Assembly: GCA_025769875.1 (NCBI GenBank)
Contig: JAGFNK010000072.1
Location: 90,572 to 154,571, forward strand
Source of the DNA: Russula earlei
Taxonomy: Eukaryota; Basidiomycota; Agaricomycetes; Russulales; Russulaceae
Direction: 5' to 3'
Length of the DNA stretch: 64,000 nt
Part shown: in pieces, positions 21,617-33,330 of the stretch
Layout: every line of letters begins with the position of its first letter
Position numbering within the stretch: the first letter of the stretch is position 1
Notes under the pieces: model-generated
What the model saw: the letters and a program-made list of their open reading frames with translations, nothing else
Database searches by the model: none
What the model was told of the DNA's origin: nothing
Made by a program: the position numbers and the translations under genes

Positions 21617-24600
21617 TTGGGACCTCATCCTAAAAGAGGATTTTCTCTAGGCCAAGGTACAACAGTCGATACTAAGGCCCAAATAGATACCATTGTCCAA
21701 CATAAAGAAAACTCAATGAAAGTTCCCTTTATGATCACAACAAATGGAAAGACTGGTCAAGCACTCCTAGACAGTGGAGCAACAGAAAACTTCATTAGTC
21801 AAGGAATCGTGGAAAAATTACAAATTCCACTCCAAACTCTCAGAACCCCCAGACCCATCATTAATGTAGATGGCACCAGTAACCAAGGAGGAGCACTGAC
21901 TCACTATGCTCATATGGCCGTACGTCATGGTCCCACCACACGACTTCTCACATTTTACGTTACAAATTTGGGAGAAGATAGAATGATCCTCGGCTACCCC
22001 TTCCTAAAGGCATTGAACCCTCTTATCAACTGGAACACTGGTCGCCTAAGAAACCATCTAGGGGTCCTTCTCACCCCTATACCCCTGACTAAATCACCAA
22101 AAATACGGATTGCACAAATCAGGACAACTGTCATTCCCCCCGAATATTCACGACACCAAAGGGTTTTTTCAGAAGAAGCAGCCAGACGACTCCCACCTAG
22201 TCGGGGAGAACTCGACTTTAGAATCACTCTGAAACCTGACGCCCCCAAATTCCTTGATTGCCGAACTTACCCACTCCCCCAGAACGAGAAACAAGAATTA
22301 TCAAGACAAATACAAGAAGACCTAGCCAAAGGTTTTATCAAAGATGGCGTTTCAGATTTTGTATCCCCTGTTTTCTTTGTTCAAAAGAAGGATGGCACCG
22401 CCCCACGAATGGTAGTCGATTACCGAAAACTCAATAACGCCACAGTCCCTGATTACCACGCCTTACCCAACATGGAAGAACAATTGCACCGACTAAGGGG
22501 CAAAACCACCTTCAGCAAATTTGATGTCCGAGCCGGTTACAACAACATCTTGATCCACCCTGAAGACCGACATAAAGGTGCCTTCAAAACCCAATTTGGC
22601 ACCTTCGTCCCCATGGTAATGGGCTTTGGCTTTACCAATGCCCCAGCCACCTTCCAACGGGCAATGAACCACACCCTCCGACCCTGGCTTCTAAAATATC
22701 CCAGAGAATACCTGCAACTACCTGGACGATGTGGCAATAGCCACAGGAAAAGGAGAAGAGCTTCTTCATCAACAGATCACCCATGAGTTCCTCGACCTAC
22801 TCGAAAGAGACTCCTATTTCCTGAAAGCATCAAAATGTGCCTTTGAACAACATGAAATTGACTTTCCTAGGTTTTCGGATCAACCAAGGAACCCTCAAAA
22901 TCGACCCAGTCAAAATGGACGGCCTCAAAAACTGGCCGAGACCCCCCAATAATCTGAAACAGGTACAACAAATCATGGGCGCCCTCAATTACCAGCGGCC
23001 ATTTATCCGAGACTTCGCAAAAATAGCTCGCCCCATTTTTTCCACAATCAAGAAAGGGACCCCCTTCCTCTGGACTCCAGAAGCGACCACAGCCCTAGAA
23101 ACCCTGATAGCAGCGGTCTGCGATGATCCCGAACTTTACACCGCCAACCCTGACCTCCCATACGAATTAGAAACCGATGCCTCACAATTTGCCACCGGAG
23201 CTATCCTCTTCCAAAAGGACCAAAGAGGAAAAAGGAAAATGATCGGAAATATGTCACATCGCGTTCAACGAAGCAGAAAGGAACTACCCAGTTTGGGACA
23301 GGGAATTCCTAGCCCTGATCCTTGCTGCTCCAACACTGGCGATACCTATTAGTCGGAACTAAACACCCCATCAAGATCTTCACAGACCACGCTAACCTGG
23401 ACTCACTACCGACTCCCCCACAAAATCAACCGAAGGATTGCCGGATATATCTCAACACTCGCAGATTACCACTTCGAAATCCACCACAAACCCGGAATCT
23501 CCAACCGTGCGGACACTCTCTCACGACGACCTGACCACAATGATGGGTCAGGAGATAACCAGAACATTACGGCACTACCTGACAAACTGTTTATTTCGCA
23601 CGCTTCACACTGAGGACCTCTATGAACAAGTGCTAACCTGAACAAAGGAAAAGAAAGTCAGATCTCCTCATGTGGAAGGTCAAACACAGATCTCCAAGAA
23701 GAAGAAGATGCACTATTCAAAGACAGAAAGCTGGTGGTGCCATATCAAGAACCCCTCTTACGAAAGATTTTACATACCTACCACGACAGTATCCTCGGCG
23801 GGACACACAGGAAATGCCCGAACCCTGTATTCAATACAAGAATCCTTCTGGTGGCCAAAAATGGCCTACTTTATCAGGGACTACATTCGAGGCTGTGCCA
23901 CCTGTCAAGCCAACAAATCGTCCACACACCCAACTCGTCCCCCAATCTACCCAATTCCCCCTGAGTCTCAGAAACCATTCCAAACCATAGCAATTGACTG
24001 GATTGTCGACCTTCCATTGTCGGAAGAATGTAACACTATCATGACCATCACCGATCACGACTCTACCAAAGCGGCGATATTCATACCATGTCGTAAAGAT
24101 ATGGGGACCCTAGCAATGGCCAAATTATTCTTACGACATGCCTTTCCTTGGACTGGAGTCCCTTCAAAGATCATTTCCGATCGTGACCCTCGATTTACCT
24201 CCGACCTATTCAGAGAAGTCTCTCGGATTCTAGGAATCAACCAGAACCTGAGTACCGCTTATCACCCCCAAACCGACGGACAATCGGAACGAACCAACCA
24301 AACCCTAGAAATGTATCTCCGCATTTACACGGGAGAGAAACAAGAAGAGTGGGCACACTGGCTCCCCATAGCCCAGTACCACTTCAACGCCCACAAATCC
24401 ACCACCACTAAGAAAACCCCATACGAACTCCTCATCGGGTTTAACCCTCAAGGGCTTGGCACCCAGCTCAAGTCCAAGTTCCCGGAATCCAAGAGCGACT
24501 CCAAGCATTAAAAAACATGAGGGAATCAGCACAAGAAGCAATGAGAAGAGCACAGAATAACTGGATCAAGGAAACCAAATTCAAGGGCTTCGAAAGAAGG

Positions 24601-25072
24601 ACAGAAGGTTTGGTTGGAAGGCACTAACTTAAAAACTCCCCATCAGTTTCATAAGTTCCGCCCCAAACGTTTCGGCCCCTTTATCATCACCAAACGAATC
24701 TCCCACATTGTTTACCAACTCCAATTGCCGCCCCAATGGAACATCCACAACGTATTTCACGCCTCCCTCTTATCTCCAGTCACAGAAACAACCGAACATG
24801 GACCAAACTTCCCTGAGCCACCACCTGACCTTATCTCGGGAGAATATGAAGTCGAAAAGATTACCGCTCAACGTCTCCATAGAAACCGACTCCAATACAG
24901 GGTCCGGTGGAAAGGATATTCCGCGGCAGAAGATACCTGGGAACCTCTCTCAAATCTTAAAAACGCTCAAGACGCCATCACTATGTTTCACCTTCAACAG
25001 CCCACCAAGCTCCGTACCATGACCACCTCTAACTCTGATCCCGCAGAATCCCATCATTCAGATGAAATCTGA
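21617..25072 (+). pseudogene. Chromovirus pol (protease-RT-RNase H-integrase-chromodomain), frameshifted
   Basis: Segment 21617-22786 has protease ALLDSGATENF and RT (QKKDGTAPRMVVDYRKLN, TFSKFDVRAGYNNI). The frame shifts just before the active site: YLDD is read at 22719-22730 in another frame. Segment 22837-23352 holds the connection and RNase H (YELETDASQFATGAILFQ). Segment 23672-24511 is integrase, with the H...C finger ending RGCATCQ, and the core residues in IAIDWIVDLP, IISDRDPRF and YHPQTDGQSERTNQ. The last piece 24614-25072 has the GPF/IITKRI module and a chromodomain (EYEVEKI...YRVRWKGY...TWEP, 24842-24990), known in this family to steer insertion to modified histones. At least four shifts break the reading frame. 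Confidence 0.92.
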
Positions 25073-25073
25073 A

Positions 25074-26671
25074 CGACTTAGAACATCAATTCCAAACACT
25101 TACGATACAACAACGTACATTACTCCCCCGAATTAACTCACGTAACCCCCCTTCTTATTCCATTAACGACCCCGCTATCCCCGACCGCGGATATACAATT
25201 TTCAATTTAGCCGCCAGAGAACAACTCTTTTCGGGAATTCTTTCTCCTGGTGACTTCCGTGGTTTTCAATTACTATGACAGACCCCCGTTTTTCTGAGTT
25301 TCATCTATCCGTACGAAGAGCAGTACTTACAGATTTAGTATGGAACCACATCACACGATCAGCCCTACATAAATACCCCCACCCCTTCCGAGTGGTCAGC
25401 CTGGCACCACGAACACGCTACCTCTACATACAACACTCCCATGTCGTCCCCCGTTTCTAATTCATCCCCTCTACCTATCCTTACCCCTTCCCCCACCATC
25501 AAACAAGAACCCCTCTCGCCCGAAGTATCCAGCATATCATCGACCAACGAACCTTCATCGTCCCAGACAAAACCAAGGTCCCAGACCTTGCCGCTACCCT
25601 CAACCCACTCGCCATCCGAGAAGGAACACCCTCGCCAACCCCGACCCAGGCAGACCCCACTCATCCTGGCCCCCCTTGGTTTGTTTACGAACCTTACACG
25701 CATGTTCCCCCTTTTCTACATTAACGTTAACGGGCGAAAGCGCCTATTACCATACTTACGTGTCGCCTTATATAACGACGAACCCATGCTTCTAGGAACT
25801 ATGGGTCAAGGGGAACCCACTTATGGAGAAAAGCTCATCGCCCAGCCCGTTGTCTCTGCCCCTCATCCCCTCTGTCTCTGCCTCTGACCTCCGCCTCCTC
25901 ATTGAGGATCCACCCCTTCCACTTTGACTGCTGCCCAAGCCCTCGAAAACCTCCATGACCCTGGTGCTCTTGCCGACGTCTACCGTCTCCGTACCAGCTC
26001 TTTCAAGTTGAAAGTCTTGGAGGGCAAGCGCGCCTCTATCCAAGGGGCTCTAAGCGTCCTTCCAAGGGCAACTCGCTGACAGACTTCATGAAATCCAGTC
26101 CCACACTAAAGAGACCGCCGCCATCCGCAGTCGCCTTCGGGCCAACAACACTTCCGTCCGAGTTCGCCATCAACTCGATAACTTGATGACTGATGGAGGG
26201 CTCACCCGCGACACTGGACCATATTACTCACTGGCAGGGAGCTACGACAGAATTGAGGACTCGAAGGAGTCATCCACTTCCCCTACACCATCCATTCACC
26301 CTCCTCTCTCCCTAACCCCTCCTCTCCAGTACCTCCCTCCTCGCGTTGTCGACCAGTCCCAAAACGACGCTCCTATGGGGTCACCTTCCCACTTCCCCCA
26401 AATGTTCTCTGATGACGCCAGTACCACCCCAACACCCCTCTCACCCCCGCACGAATGACTAAAGCACAGCGTCACCAACTTCAGAAGCGACAACACTGTC
26501 TGCAAACACTGCAACACCAGGGGACACTGGAACAAGGACTGTAACAAACCTCACACTAACTGCAGTGGACAAGTGGATTGCATCCTCAGGAGGACCCATC
26601 GGAGTTACAGGGGTTTCTGCCCCAGGGCCATGGGACCCCAGAGCGCTGTGGCCAGAAGTCGAAGGCGATGA
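25074..26671 (+). pseudogene. Unassigned accessory coding region of the chromovirus, ends in second zinc knuckle
   Basis: Pieces in changing frames cover the whole gap between the chromodomain and 3' LTR: 25075-25278 (NDLEHQFQTLTIQQRTLL...REQLFSGILSPGDFRGF), 25275-25460 (MTDPRFSEFHLSVRRAVLTDLVWNHI), 25441-25887 (Ser/Pro-rich, then FYINVNGRKRLLPYLRVAL), a helical segment near 26060-26180 (QLADRLHEIQSHTKETAAI), and 26183-26458. An in-frame TGA at 26456-26458 precedes CKHCNTRGHWNKDC (26501-26542), a CX2CX4HX4C knuckle. I do not recognise the protein. It is not RT, integrase or chromodomain sequence. Confidence 0.6.
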
Positions 26672-26733
26672 ACTCCGTGAGTCGGGCCCTGAGACCGATT
26701 AGTTCGGAGAAACTAAGCATGAGGGAGGCATGA

Positions 26734-27344
26734 TGTTATGATTTACCCCCTTGTCGGTTCGCCCATACTCTCTTGTTATTGTTCCCCCTTACCACCCTCT
26801 TGATTACCGTTTCATCCCTTGATGTTGATGGTCCCTTACTGTTTCATCCATTGTGTTTCACCTGTTGTGTTTCACCTATTGTGTTTCACCTATTGTTGAG
26901 TTATCTTTGCTATTGGCTCACCTTCACCTATTGTTCTGCTTATAGTACTGTACAGCCTCGCTACATACAGTATTTAAGCGCCTGTAGAAGCTGGGGAATG
27001 CCCCAAGCTTAGCTTTGTCCCATTTCCTGTCGCATCCCTTGCCCTGTATACTCTCTCAATCACAACTTGCTTGTGCTGGCCTTTACTCTGCTTGACCTGA
27101 GCACACTTCAAGGAACCCTTGTGTTCCTCTTCCTCCTCTGCCTCTCACTCATCGTCCTCCTCTTCTGTGAAACCAGAAGATCGACTCTGTCTGCGGACTG
27201 AGTCATTATCTGACTTAGCCTTGAGACGCTAAACCCTTGAACCGGTCTCCTTGAGCCGGCCCCACTGAACCCTTGAACCAAGTCACAGGGACTTGGCCCC
27301 ATTGAACCTTGAGCTAACGCTCTAACGGCCGCGACGCCGTAACA
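26734..27344 (+). repeat. Chromovirus 3' LTR
   Basis: 611 bp, closely similar to the 5' LTR. Longer because it has three rather than two copies of the TGTTTCACC repeat near 26850-26892, plus small homopolymer indels. Confidence 0.93.
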
Positions 27345-27386
27345 ATAATGCTACTCCATTACAACTGTTTTCCCTAGTCCCCACCT

Positions 27387-27819
27387 TGTTGAATTGCGCA
27401 GTGATAAGGTAGATTAGATCATAATAGATCTAATAAAACTTTATTCAGTTTCTGTGAGATGAAACTATTGTGTCATATTTACCTAATAAAACTTTACTAC
27501 AATGCATAATCAGCTACTGATAAGATCATGAGATAGTAAGTACTTACTTCAGTTTCTGTGAGATGAAACTGAAGTATCTACTGTATGTACGACACTCTTA
27601 AGTATCTGAGAGCATCCCTAATTATTTTATCTGTAGTAACTATCAAATTGTTTTCACAATCACTTTGTGCTAGCTACCGATTGTCTTAGATCACACTATC
27701 AATTTGCTATTGTATGTGTTGCAGCAACTGAGCTGAAATGCTTATGTGGTCTGGGCCTGTGGGCCACCCGGACAGTTTGGGCCGATGCATCAACACCTCG
27801 GCTACTCTTTATCTCAACA
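27387..27819 (-). repeat. Copia-2 3' LTR (left copy)
   Basis: 433 bp. Compared with the right LTR, nearly all differences are exchanges among CG, TG and CA dinucleotides. Confidence 0.93.
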
Positions 27820-28221
27820 TCCCCCCAGTGATTTAGACAGTCAGTAGATTAGATCAGATGAGACCTAACCCAGTGACGAAGGAGTGCATTTGCACTGTGG
27901 CATGTGTGCATCTTGGTAGACCATCAGCAAGTGGGTGAGTCAATAAGACTGTGAGTCAAGAGACTCCAAAAGGAAAGGTGAATGCCTGTGGACACAGAGT
28001 TGAGAGACTACAAGGAAAGGGTGTGAACACAGTTGAGAGACTGCCTGCAGAGTGTTCAGATCTGCACATAGAGGGGGCTGCTGTTAAAACATTAATATAT
28101 TGCCTAGTTGCCATAGGCATTGCTTCTCCAGAGTGCTTGATCAAACAGATTTTGGCATCAGAACAGAGTGGAAAGCAGAAGCAGAACAGAGGTCCACCAT
28201 CCCAAGGTAAGACCTCCAAGA

Positions 28222-29198
28222 TTACAGAAGCGGAGTGGAATCTGCCATCCCAAAGAGATGCAAGATGTGCCTTGATTGATCGATGTCTGTGTTAGCCAAG
28301 CAATCGCGTGTAACACAGATCCCAAGGTATAATGCAATCTCACCTAGATCTGTCAACTTGTAGTGCATAGACAAAGATAGATATTGCACCCATAGATGTG
28401 AGCATCGAGACCACAAGGGTCACCTAAGATAATGATGTCATCAGCAGAGAGGAGGTGAAGCAAAATAAAGGATAGTGGATCCCCCCACATCTTGGCTGAT
28501 GACATATGTTTGCATGAGAATGTGTGTGTGCGAAGCCAAGATAAGTGCCCAGTGCATATGAACATGAAGCCCACATGAGAATGCATGCATGTGAACACGA
28601 GTCACTAGGGACTCCATGAGAACATAAGTCCCATGTATGAGAGGCCTGTGTAAGACCACAAAGTGTTTTTGGTGTGATGAAACCTTGCAATTGCCCAAAC
28701 AGTTCTAATCTTCATCACCCAGTGAGCCAATAACAAACATTGACAAGACGTCCTCAGATCTCCCTGATCCATATGCTAGTGCAGCCAACGCTGAACAAGA
28801 GTCGCTAAGACTCAGACCTGGCTACTGGTGATAAAGTGTCATCAATGTCAATGCCTTGTAAATTGGGTGAACCCTTGTGCAAGTGAAACGCACACAAAAT
28901 CTCCAAGATTTGCATACTGCACACCCATTCCGATAAGATCAGCAAGATCCCAGGGACCATTTTTCGCAAGCATGCCAATCACATATGGATATGTGACTTG
29001 CCACTCATCAGCAAAATCTGATAAAGTGCCTTCCTGATATGTAGCCCAGTGATCGTTTCCACATAGCCGAGTCATATGTGATAAGCACCCTCTTGGATCT
29101 GTGTGTGCAGTCCCTCCGAGACATTCAGAACATGGATGCAAATAAGACCCAAGATGTGTAACTGAGAGTGGATGTGGTGGACCAATGAATTGTCCCAA
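28222..29198 (-). pseudogene. Copia-2 reverse transcriptase relic
   Basis: Read on the minus strand in order: KNGPWDLADLIGMG and LAQGFTQ near 28850-28960; LCGLTQASHTW near 28610-28660; LSADDIIILGD near 28430-28465 in place of YVDD; KLTDLGEIALYLGI near 28310-28360; and HILHLFGMADSTP near 28225-28265. These are the copia RT motifs in the right order, but spread over frames with stops and with the catalytic Tyr-Val changed. Confidence 0.75.
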
Positions 29199-29363
29199 TA
29201 ATGCTAAGTGAGGATGGCATAAACAGTATGGCGGAACATGTGCAACTGGCTGTATATGAGGGGTAAGTGTAGAAACTAAACAGTTTATTGAGGGTATGGA
29301 AGGGTTGTTTTGAGTGAGTGTATGCAGCGTTGAAGGAGACCTGCACGTTCACACACATGAGAA

Positions 29364-29560
29364 TCGCTGAATAATGTAATGACTGTACTCAGTGACTCGT
29401 GTGCATGAGCGATCACTTTAGATATATATTTACCTGAATAATGTAACAACTGTACTATTCAGGTATGAGCTTTATGGAACGTAAGGAATGATAAGTAAGT
29501 GGGAACACACCTCAGTGACTCGTGCTGCATGAGCGATCACTGAGGGACAAAGGGTAAACT
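29364..29560. repeat. Direct and inverted repeats inside Copia-2
   Basis: CAGTGACTCGTG...GCATGAGCGATCACT occurs at about 29391-29416 and 29515-29541. Between them TACCTGAATA (29431-29440) and TATTCAGGTA (29456-29465) form a perfect 10-bp inverted repeat. Possibly a small insertion. Confidence 0.7.
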
Positions 29561-30336
29561 ATCTACTCATTTAAGTAGGCAGGAGGTAAACGAATGGTAT
29601 CCAAATGATGGAACGTCAGTTGAGCCAATCAGCATCTACTGTTAACTAACTAGACTAGGTACGAACTGAGTGTAAATAACTAGTTCTACTCGGAGGTGCT
29701 AAGAACAGTCCTGGGTATATGTGCCTGAGTGAGGGGATCCCTCACTTGGCTTCGTGCACTCGCAATCAAGCTCACTCGTGGTTGGGAATCACAACAGTAA
29801 GGTATAGTGAGTGTGGTGTGAGGGAATCTAATGGTGTTTCCAGAGGCACGGAATGAAGTGCTGACAATCTGGTTCATGTAAAATTGAGGCAGAGAATGTC
29901 ACCGGTCCTGTAGGGACCAAGAGTTGTGCAGGCGGAGCAGTGTCTGTAACATGTCCCCTGGCTGTGCAGTATGCACTTGTCGTGTGATAAGATCAGTGAT
30001 GGTCAGGTGTGTAGACATATGCCCTACATCTAAAGAAGGTGGAATTGTGAGACAACCAGAGTCAGTCTGTCTGTTCACAGTGTATGAAGTGTGTGTGCAC
30101 AGAGAATGTGTGATGGAGTCCGCTCATTAGTATGGACAGCAGTGTTAGTACTAGGCTCCAGAACCCAAGAGTGAGACCAGTGCCATGCAACTTTTGAACA
30201 TGTGTTGTCTTCAAGGGTCCGATTCCATCTTTCTGCACTCTAATCTCCTGTGGTAAATCTGGCATTGTTAATCTATGTATGATCCCTCATTGAACTGATA
30301 AGTATGTGAGTGCACATTGCCTCAATAGCTAGCGCC

Positions 30337-30900
30337 TCATATTGGTCTCATGCACAGCAGATCGGCTAAGGTACTGTAGATAGTCTGTAGCCAAGGATCC
30401 GATCGCTCAGGGGAAGCCCAGAAAAGAAGTGTTTGGTTGCCAAGTGTATACTCTGGACAGGATAACTGATTGTGATCTGTAAAGCCAAGCAAGATCTGGG
30501 TACTGGAATCACAGTAATAGATTAACATGCATGTGGACATATGCCTCATGCACTGATGCTGGATGTGGAATGATAGGACACTTCTTTGCATGTGTAGAGC
30601 TGGAGTTATGAAGTCAATAAACAATAGATTATTTTCCAGATAGCTGTGCACAATGTTCCAATCTTTGATGTGTAAATTTGAACACCCCTCTTGAGTGTAT
30701 GTGATGCATCCCTCTTTCTGAAGTAGCACATGCACTGTGTAGTTGCATGCATCAGCCTTCAGTACATGTAGAATGTCTATGAGGGTTAATAAGGATATCT
30801 CCAAGGCCTTCCAGCCAGCAGGACGGACACAGATCCAGTCCCAATCTGTCTGATGACTGTATAACCTCCCAGAGTAATAGATCTGGCAGCTGGAGTGCAA
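30337..30900 (-). pseudogene. Copia-2 protease / pre-integrase relic
   Basis: A 187-codon open minus-strand frame. LIDILHVLKADACNYTVHVLLQKEGCI...CSNLHIKD has the spacing of the copia segment after protease (DVLHVP...NLLSV..L...G). Cysteine, His and Tyr excess fits C-to-T decay of an older sequence. Assignment by pattern and by its position between primer site and RT. Confidence 0.45.
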
Positions 30901-31171
30901 ATAATGAAGTCAGGGGTCTGGAACGGACTAATATGATGAGGAGCTCCGTAGTCGATCAAGATCTAGCCACCACGTAAAGGGAAACCCAGAATTCATATTC
31001 ATCAGACATTTGACACCTTGGTGATAGTAGCAGTAGTGCCAACTATGTGTGCGCTGATGTTCCTGTCAGTGCCTGTCACTTTGGTATTTGTCACCTTCTC
31101 CTTCCAGTAGTCCAGACTGCATGCCCAAGTTTATTGCAATAGCAGCATTGTATCTTGGACATAGCATTGTG

Positions 31172-31662
31172 TGTCACCGACTGGGGGCGGTGTCGCTGAC
31201 AAATCGTTTCACGTGCGAGATGTGCGTACTGAGTCGAGCGAGACGGTAAGTTCTCGCGAAGATCGGGGACCTCGGTGACAACACAGCGGAGGCTAGTGTG
31301 TACCGCGGAGAGGAAAGACAATAGATAAGTCTTCGCGTTCGAAGACTTAGAGAGTAGGAAAGGTTTCTGAGTTGTTTGCTTGATTCCCTGCAAGCCTACA
31401 GTCCCGAAGCTAGAATCCAGTGATATTCACAAGAGAACAAGCTTAGGGCTTGTTCTCTTCTACAGACAGGTTTATATAGACATTGTATCCTATATCAAAT
31501 AGTAGACACGAGGTAATGGTGAGGCGATCGGAACTGGAACACGCTGGAAAGTACTGGTACATGCGAGGCAGAACGAGTCATAGAACGCGCGGGAATCGTG
31601 AGGCTTGTCCGGGTAGGCTTGTCCGGTTGCCGGTCCGGTCCGAAGAGCCGGTACTTGTGACA
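31172..31662. repeat. Solo LTR nested in Copia-2
   Basis: 491 bp beginning TGTCACCG and ending GTGACA, flanked by the 5-bp direct repeat TTGTG (31167-31171 and 31663-31667). It holds a TTTATATAG box and is GC-richer than the surrounding element. No internal coding region, so a recombined solo LTR of a different family. Confidence 0.75.
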
Positions 31663-32594
31663 TTGTGTGTCTTTACCAGAATGAGTGTATTTTGTGAGGC
31701 AGAGAGGCCGGCCCTGACAACCATCTTCATTACTGATCATACCTGGATCATGTGGGGAAAGGTCCATCAGAATGCCAGAGGCTAGAATTTGTTGATGTGA
31801 CAGCCAAGTAAGTGTTGGGTAACATCTAGATAAGAATAGAGGTGAAATGGAGATTTGATATAAATAAATGGTTATATTGGAGAGTGATCCATGCATCCTT
31901 GTTGCAATTGTGGGAACATCTGGTAACGTGAAATGAAGATTCAATATGAATAAATGGTTATATTGGAGAGTGATCCATGCATCATTTGTTGCAATCGTGG
32001 GAACGTCTGATGTGTGTCAGTTTAACGTCTAGGAATGTGCATGTAAGGGATGCCCATGTGTAGAATGCTTGACATTGATCTGATGCCACCGTATGTGTGT
32101 TTGAGTTCCTCCCACTTGAGCTTGCAAGTATACAATTTGGAGTCATTTTTGTTACTGCCGATGTGACCATCTGAATGTATATTTCAAGAGCACATGTGTC
32201 TAAAAGAGTTCTCCCTCAGTGTCCTAAGAAGTATTGCTGGAGGGGCTATCATCTGTAACTGTAATGTGACACATGATGGGGTAATGGCCAGTAAGTGAGA
32301 TGACCAAGCAAGTGATCGAGATCAGGGAGGGAATGTAAACATTAGGCAAGGGTGCCATGTGATTTGATTAGGTAAATGGGGTGATAAAGCCAATCTGGGC
32401 AAGTGGAGCAAATATGCTGCCAGATGTTAGAAATCCAATCAGTACCCCTGACACATGGGTCAAAACTTTGGTCCAAGTACCAAAAGTGTGGGGTGTCGTT
32501 CTGATGAACAGTGGCTCGTGAAGGGGAGAGAATGTGTTGATAGACTGTGTGAGCTTGTATGTGGATTTCTGTCTCAGGAATTTACTAGTGGTCA

Positions 32595-32606
32595 GGGCCC
32601 ATAACC
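32595..32606 (-). other. Copia-2 primer binding site, half-tRNA-iMet type
   Basis: GGTTATGGGCCC on the minus strand abuts the 5' LTR end. It is complementary to the anticodon loop region of initiator tRNA-Met, the priming mode known from Drosophila copia, where a tRNA 5' half is used. Confidence 0.75.
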
Positions 32607-33036
32607 TGTTGAATCACACAGTGATAAGGTAGATTAGATCGTAATAGATCTAATAAAACTTTATTCAGTTTCTGTGAGACGAAACTATTGTGTCATATTT
32701 ACCTAATAAAACTTTACTACAATGTGTAATCAGCTACTGATAAGATTGTGAGATAAGTACTTACTTCAGTTTCTGTGAGACAAAACTGAAGTATCTACTG
32801 TATGTACGACACTCTTAAGTATCTGAGAGCATCCCTAATTATTTTATCTGTAGTAACTATCAAATTGTTTTCACAATCACTTTGTGCTAGCTACCAATTG
32901 TCTTAGATCACACTATCAATTTGCTATCATACATGTTGCAGCAACTGAGCTGAAACGCTTATGTGGTCCAAGCCAGTGGGCTGCCCAGACAGTTTGGGCT
33001 GATGCGTCAACACCTTGGCTACTCTTTATCTCAACA
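32607..33036 (-). repeat. Copia-2 5' LTR (right copy)
   Basis: 430 bp, paired with 27387-27819. Lacks three bases near 32750 found in the other copy. Confidence 0.93.
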
Positions 33037-33219
33037 CACCTAATCAAATTGCCTTTGTAAATAAATATACAGGAATGTTTCATCCCAGGTGGACTTTAAT
33101 TTGGCATGTGTTACATGTCCTTTACTTTCGTGACATTTGTGACTGGTGAGATGGTAGTGGAATGGCGAGTTCCCCATAGGTGATAGTAGTGTGGTCATGT
33201 AGGGCCCCTAAGCTAACCT

Positions 33220-33330
33220 GTTATGCTCAAGCCTGTAGCAATTGCTTGAGTAATTAGTTATATGTACATAGTAAAAGTAAATGAAAGTGTGACTAACCTC
33301 AGTCTTATTGTGAGGGACAAGAAGATACCA
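33220..33330 (-). repeat. Remnant of a Copia-1/3 family LTR
   Basis: TAGTTATATGTACATAG, AAATGAAAGTGTGACTAACCTCAGTCTT at 33250-33305 parallels the Copia-3 LTR at 63550-63620 in order and spacing. Only a partial LTR is visible. Confidence 0.45.

Larger units (their letters stand above)
19504..27344 (+). mobile_element. Chromovirus (Ty3/gypsy with chromodomain), 7.8 kb, with extra 3' coding region
   Basis: LTRs at 19504-20101 and 26734-27344 begin TGTTATGATT and end GTAACA. Internal order is gag, protease, reverse transcriptase, RNase H, integrase, chromodomain, which is the Ty3/gypsy chromovirus layout. A further 1.6-kb coding stretch lies between the chromodomain and 3' LTR. Flanking 5-mers (TGTGG and ATAAT) do not match, so a target duplication is missing. 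Several frameshifts inactivate the copy. Confidence 0.93.
27387..33036 (-). mobile_element. Copia-2: old Ty1/copia element, heavily decayed, minus strand
   Basis: Two LTRs (27387-27819, 433 bp; 32607-33036, 430 bp) with TGTT...AACA ends and a perfect 5-bp target duplication CACCT (27382-27386 and 33037-33041). Orientation is minus: a GGGGGGA polypurine tract (27820-27826) precedes the left LTR when read on the minus strand, and the primer site GGTTATGGGCCC (32595-32606) follows the right LTR. Pol fragments are also on the minus strand. A solo LTR is nested inside. Confidence 0.92.

Noticed and set aside
29364..29560. Possible CRISPR-like array from repeated 28-mers
   Set aside because: Only two copies, eukaryotic context, inside a retrotransposon.
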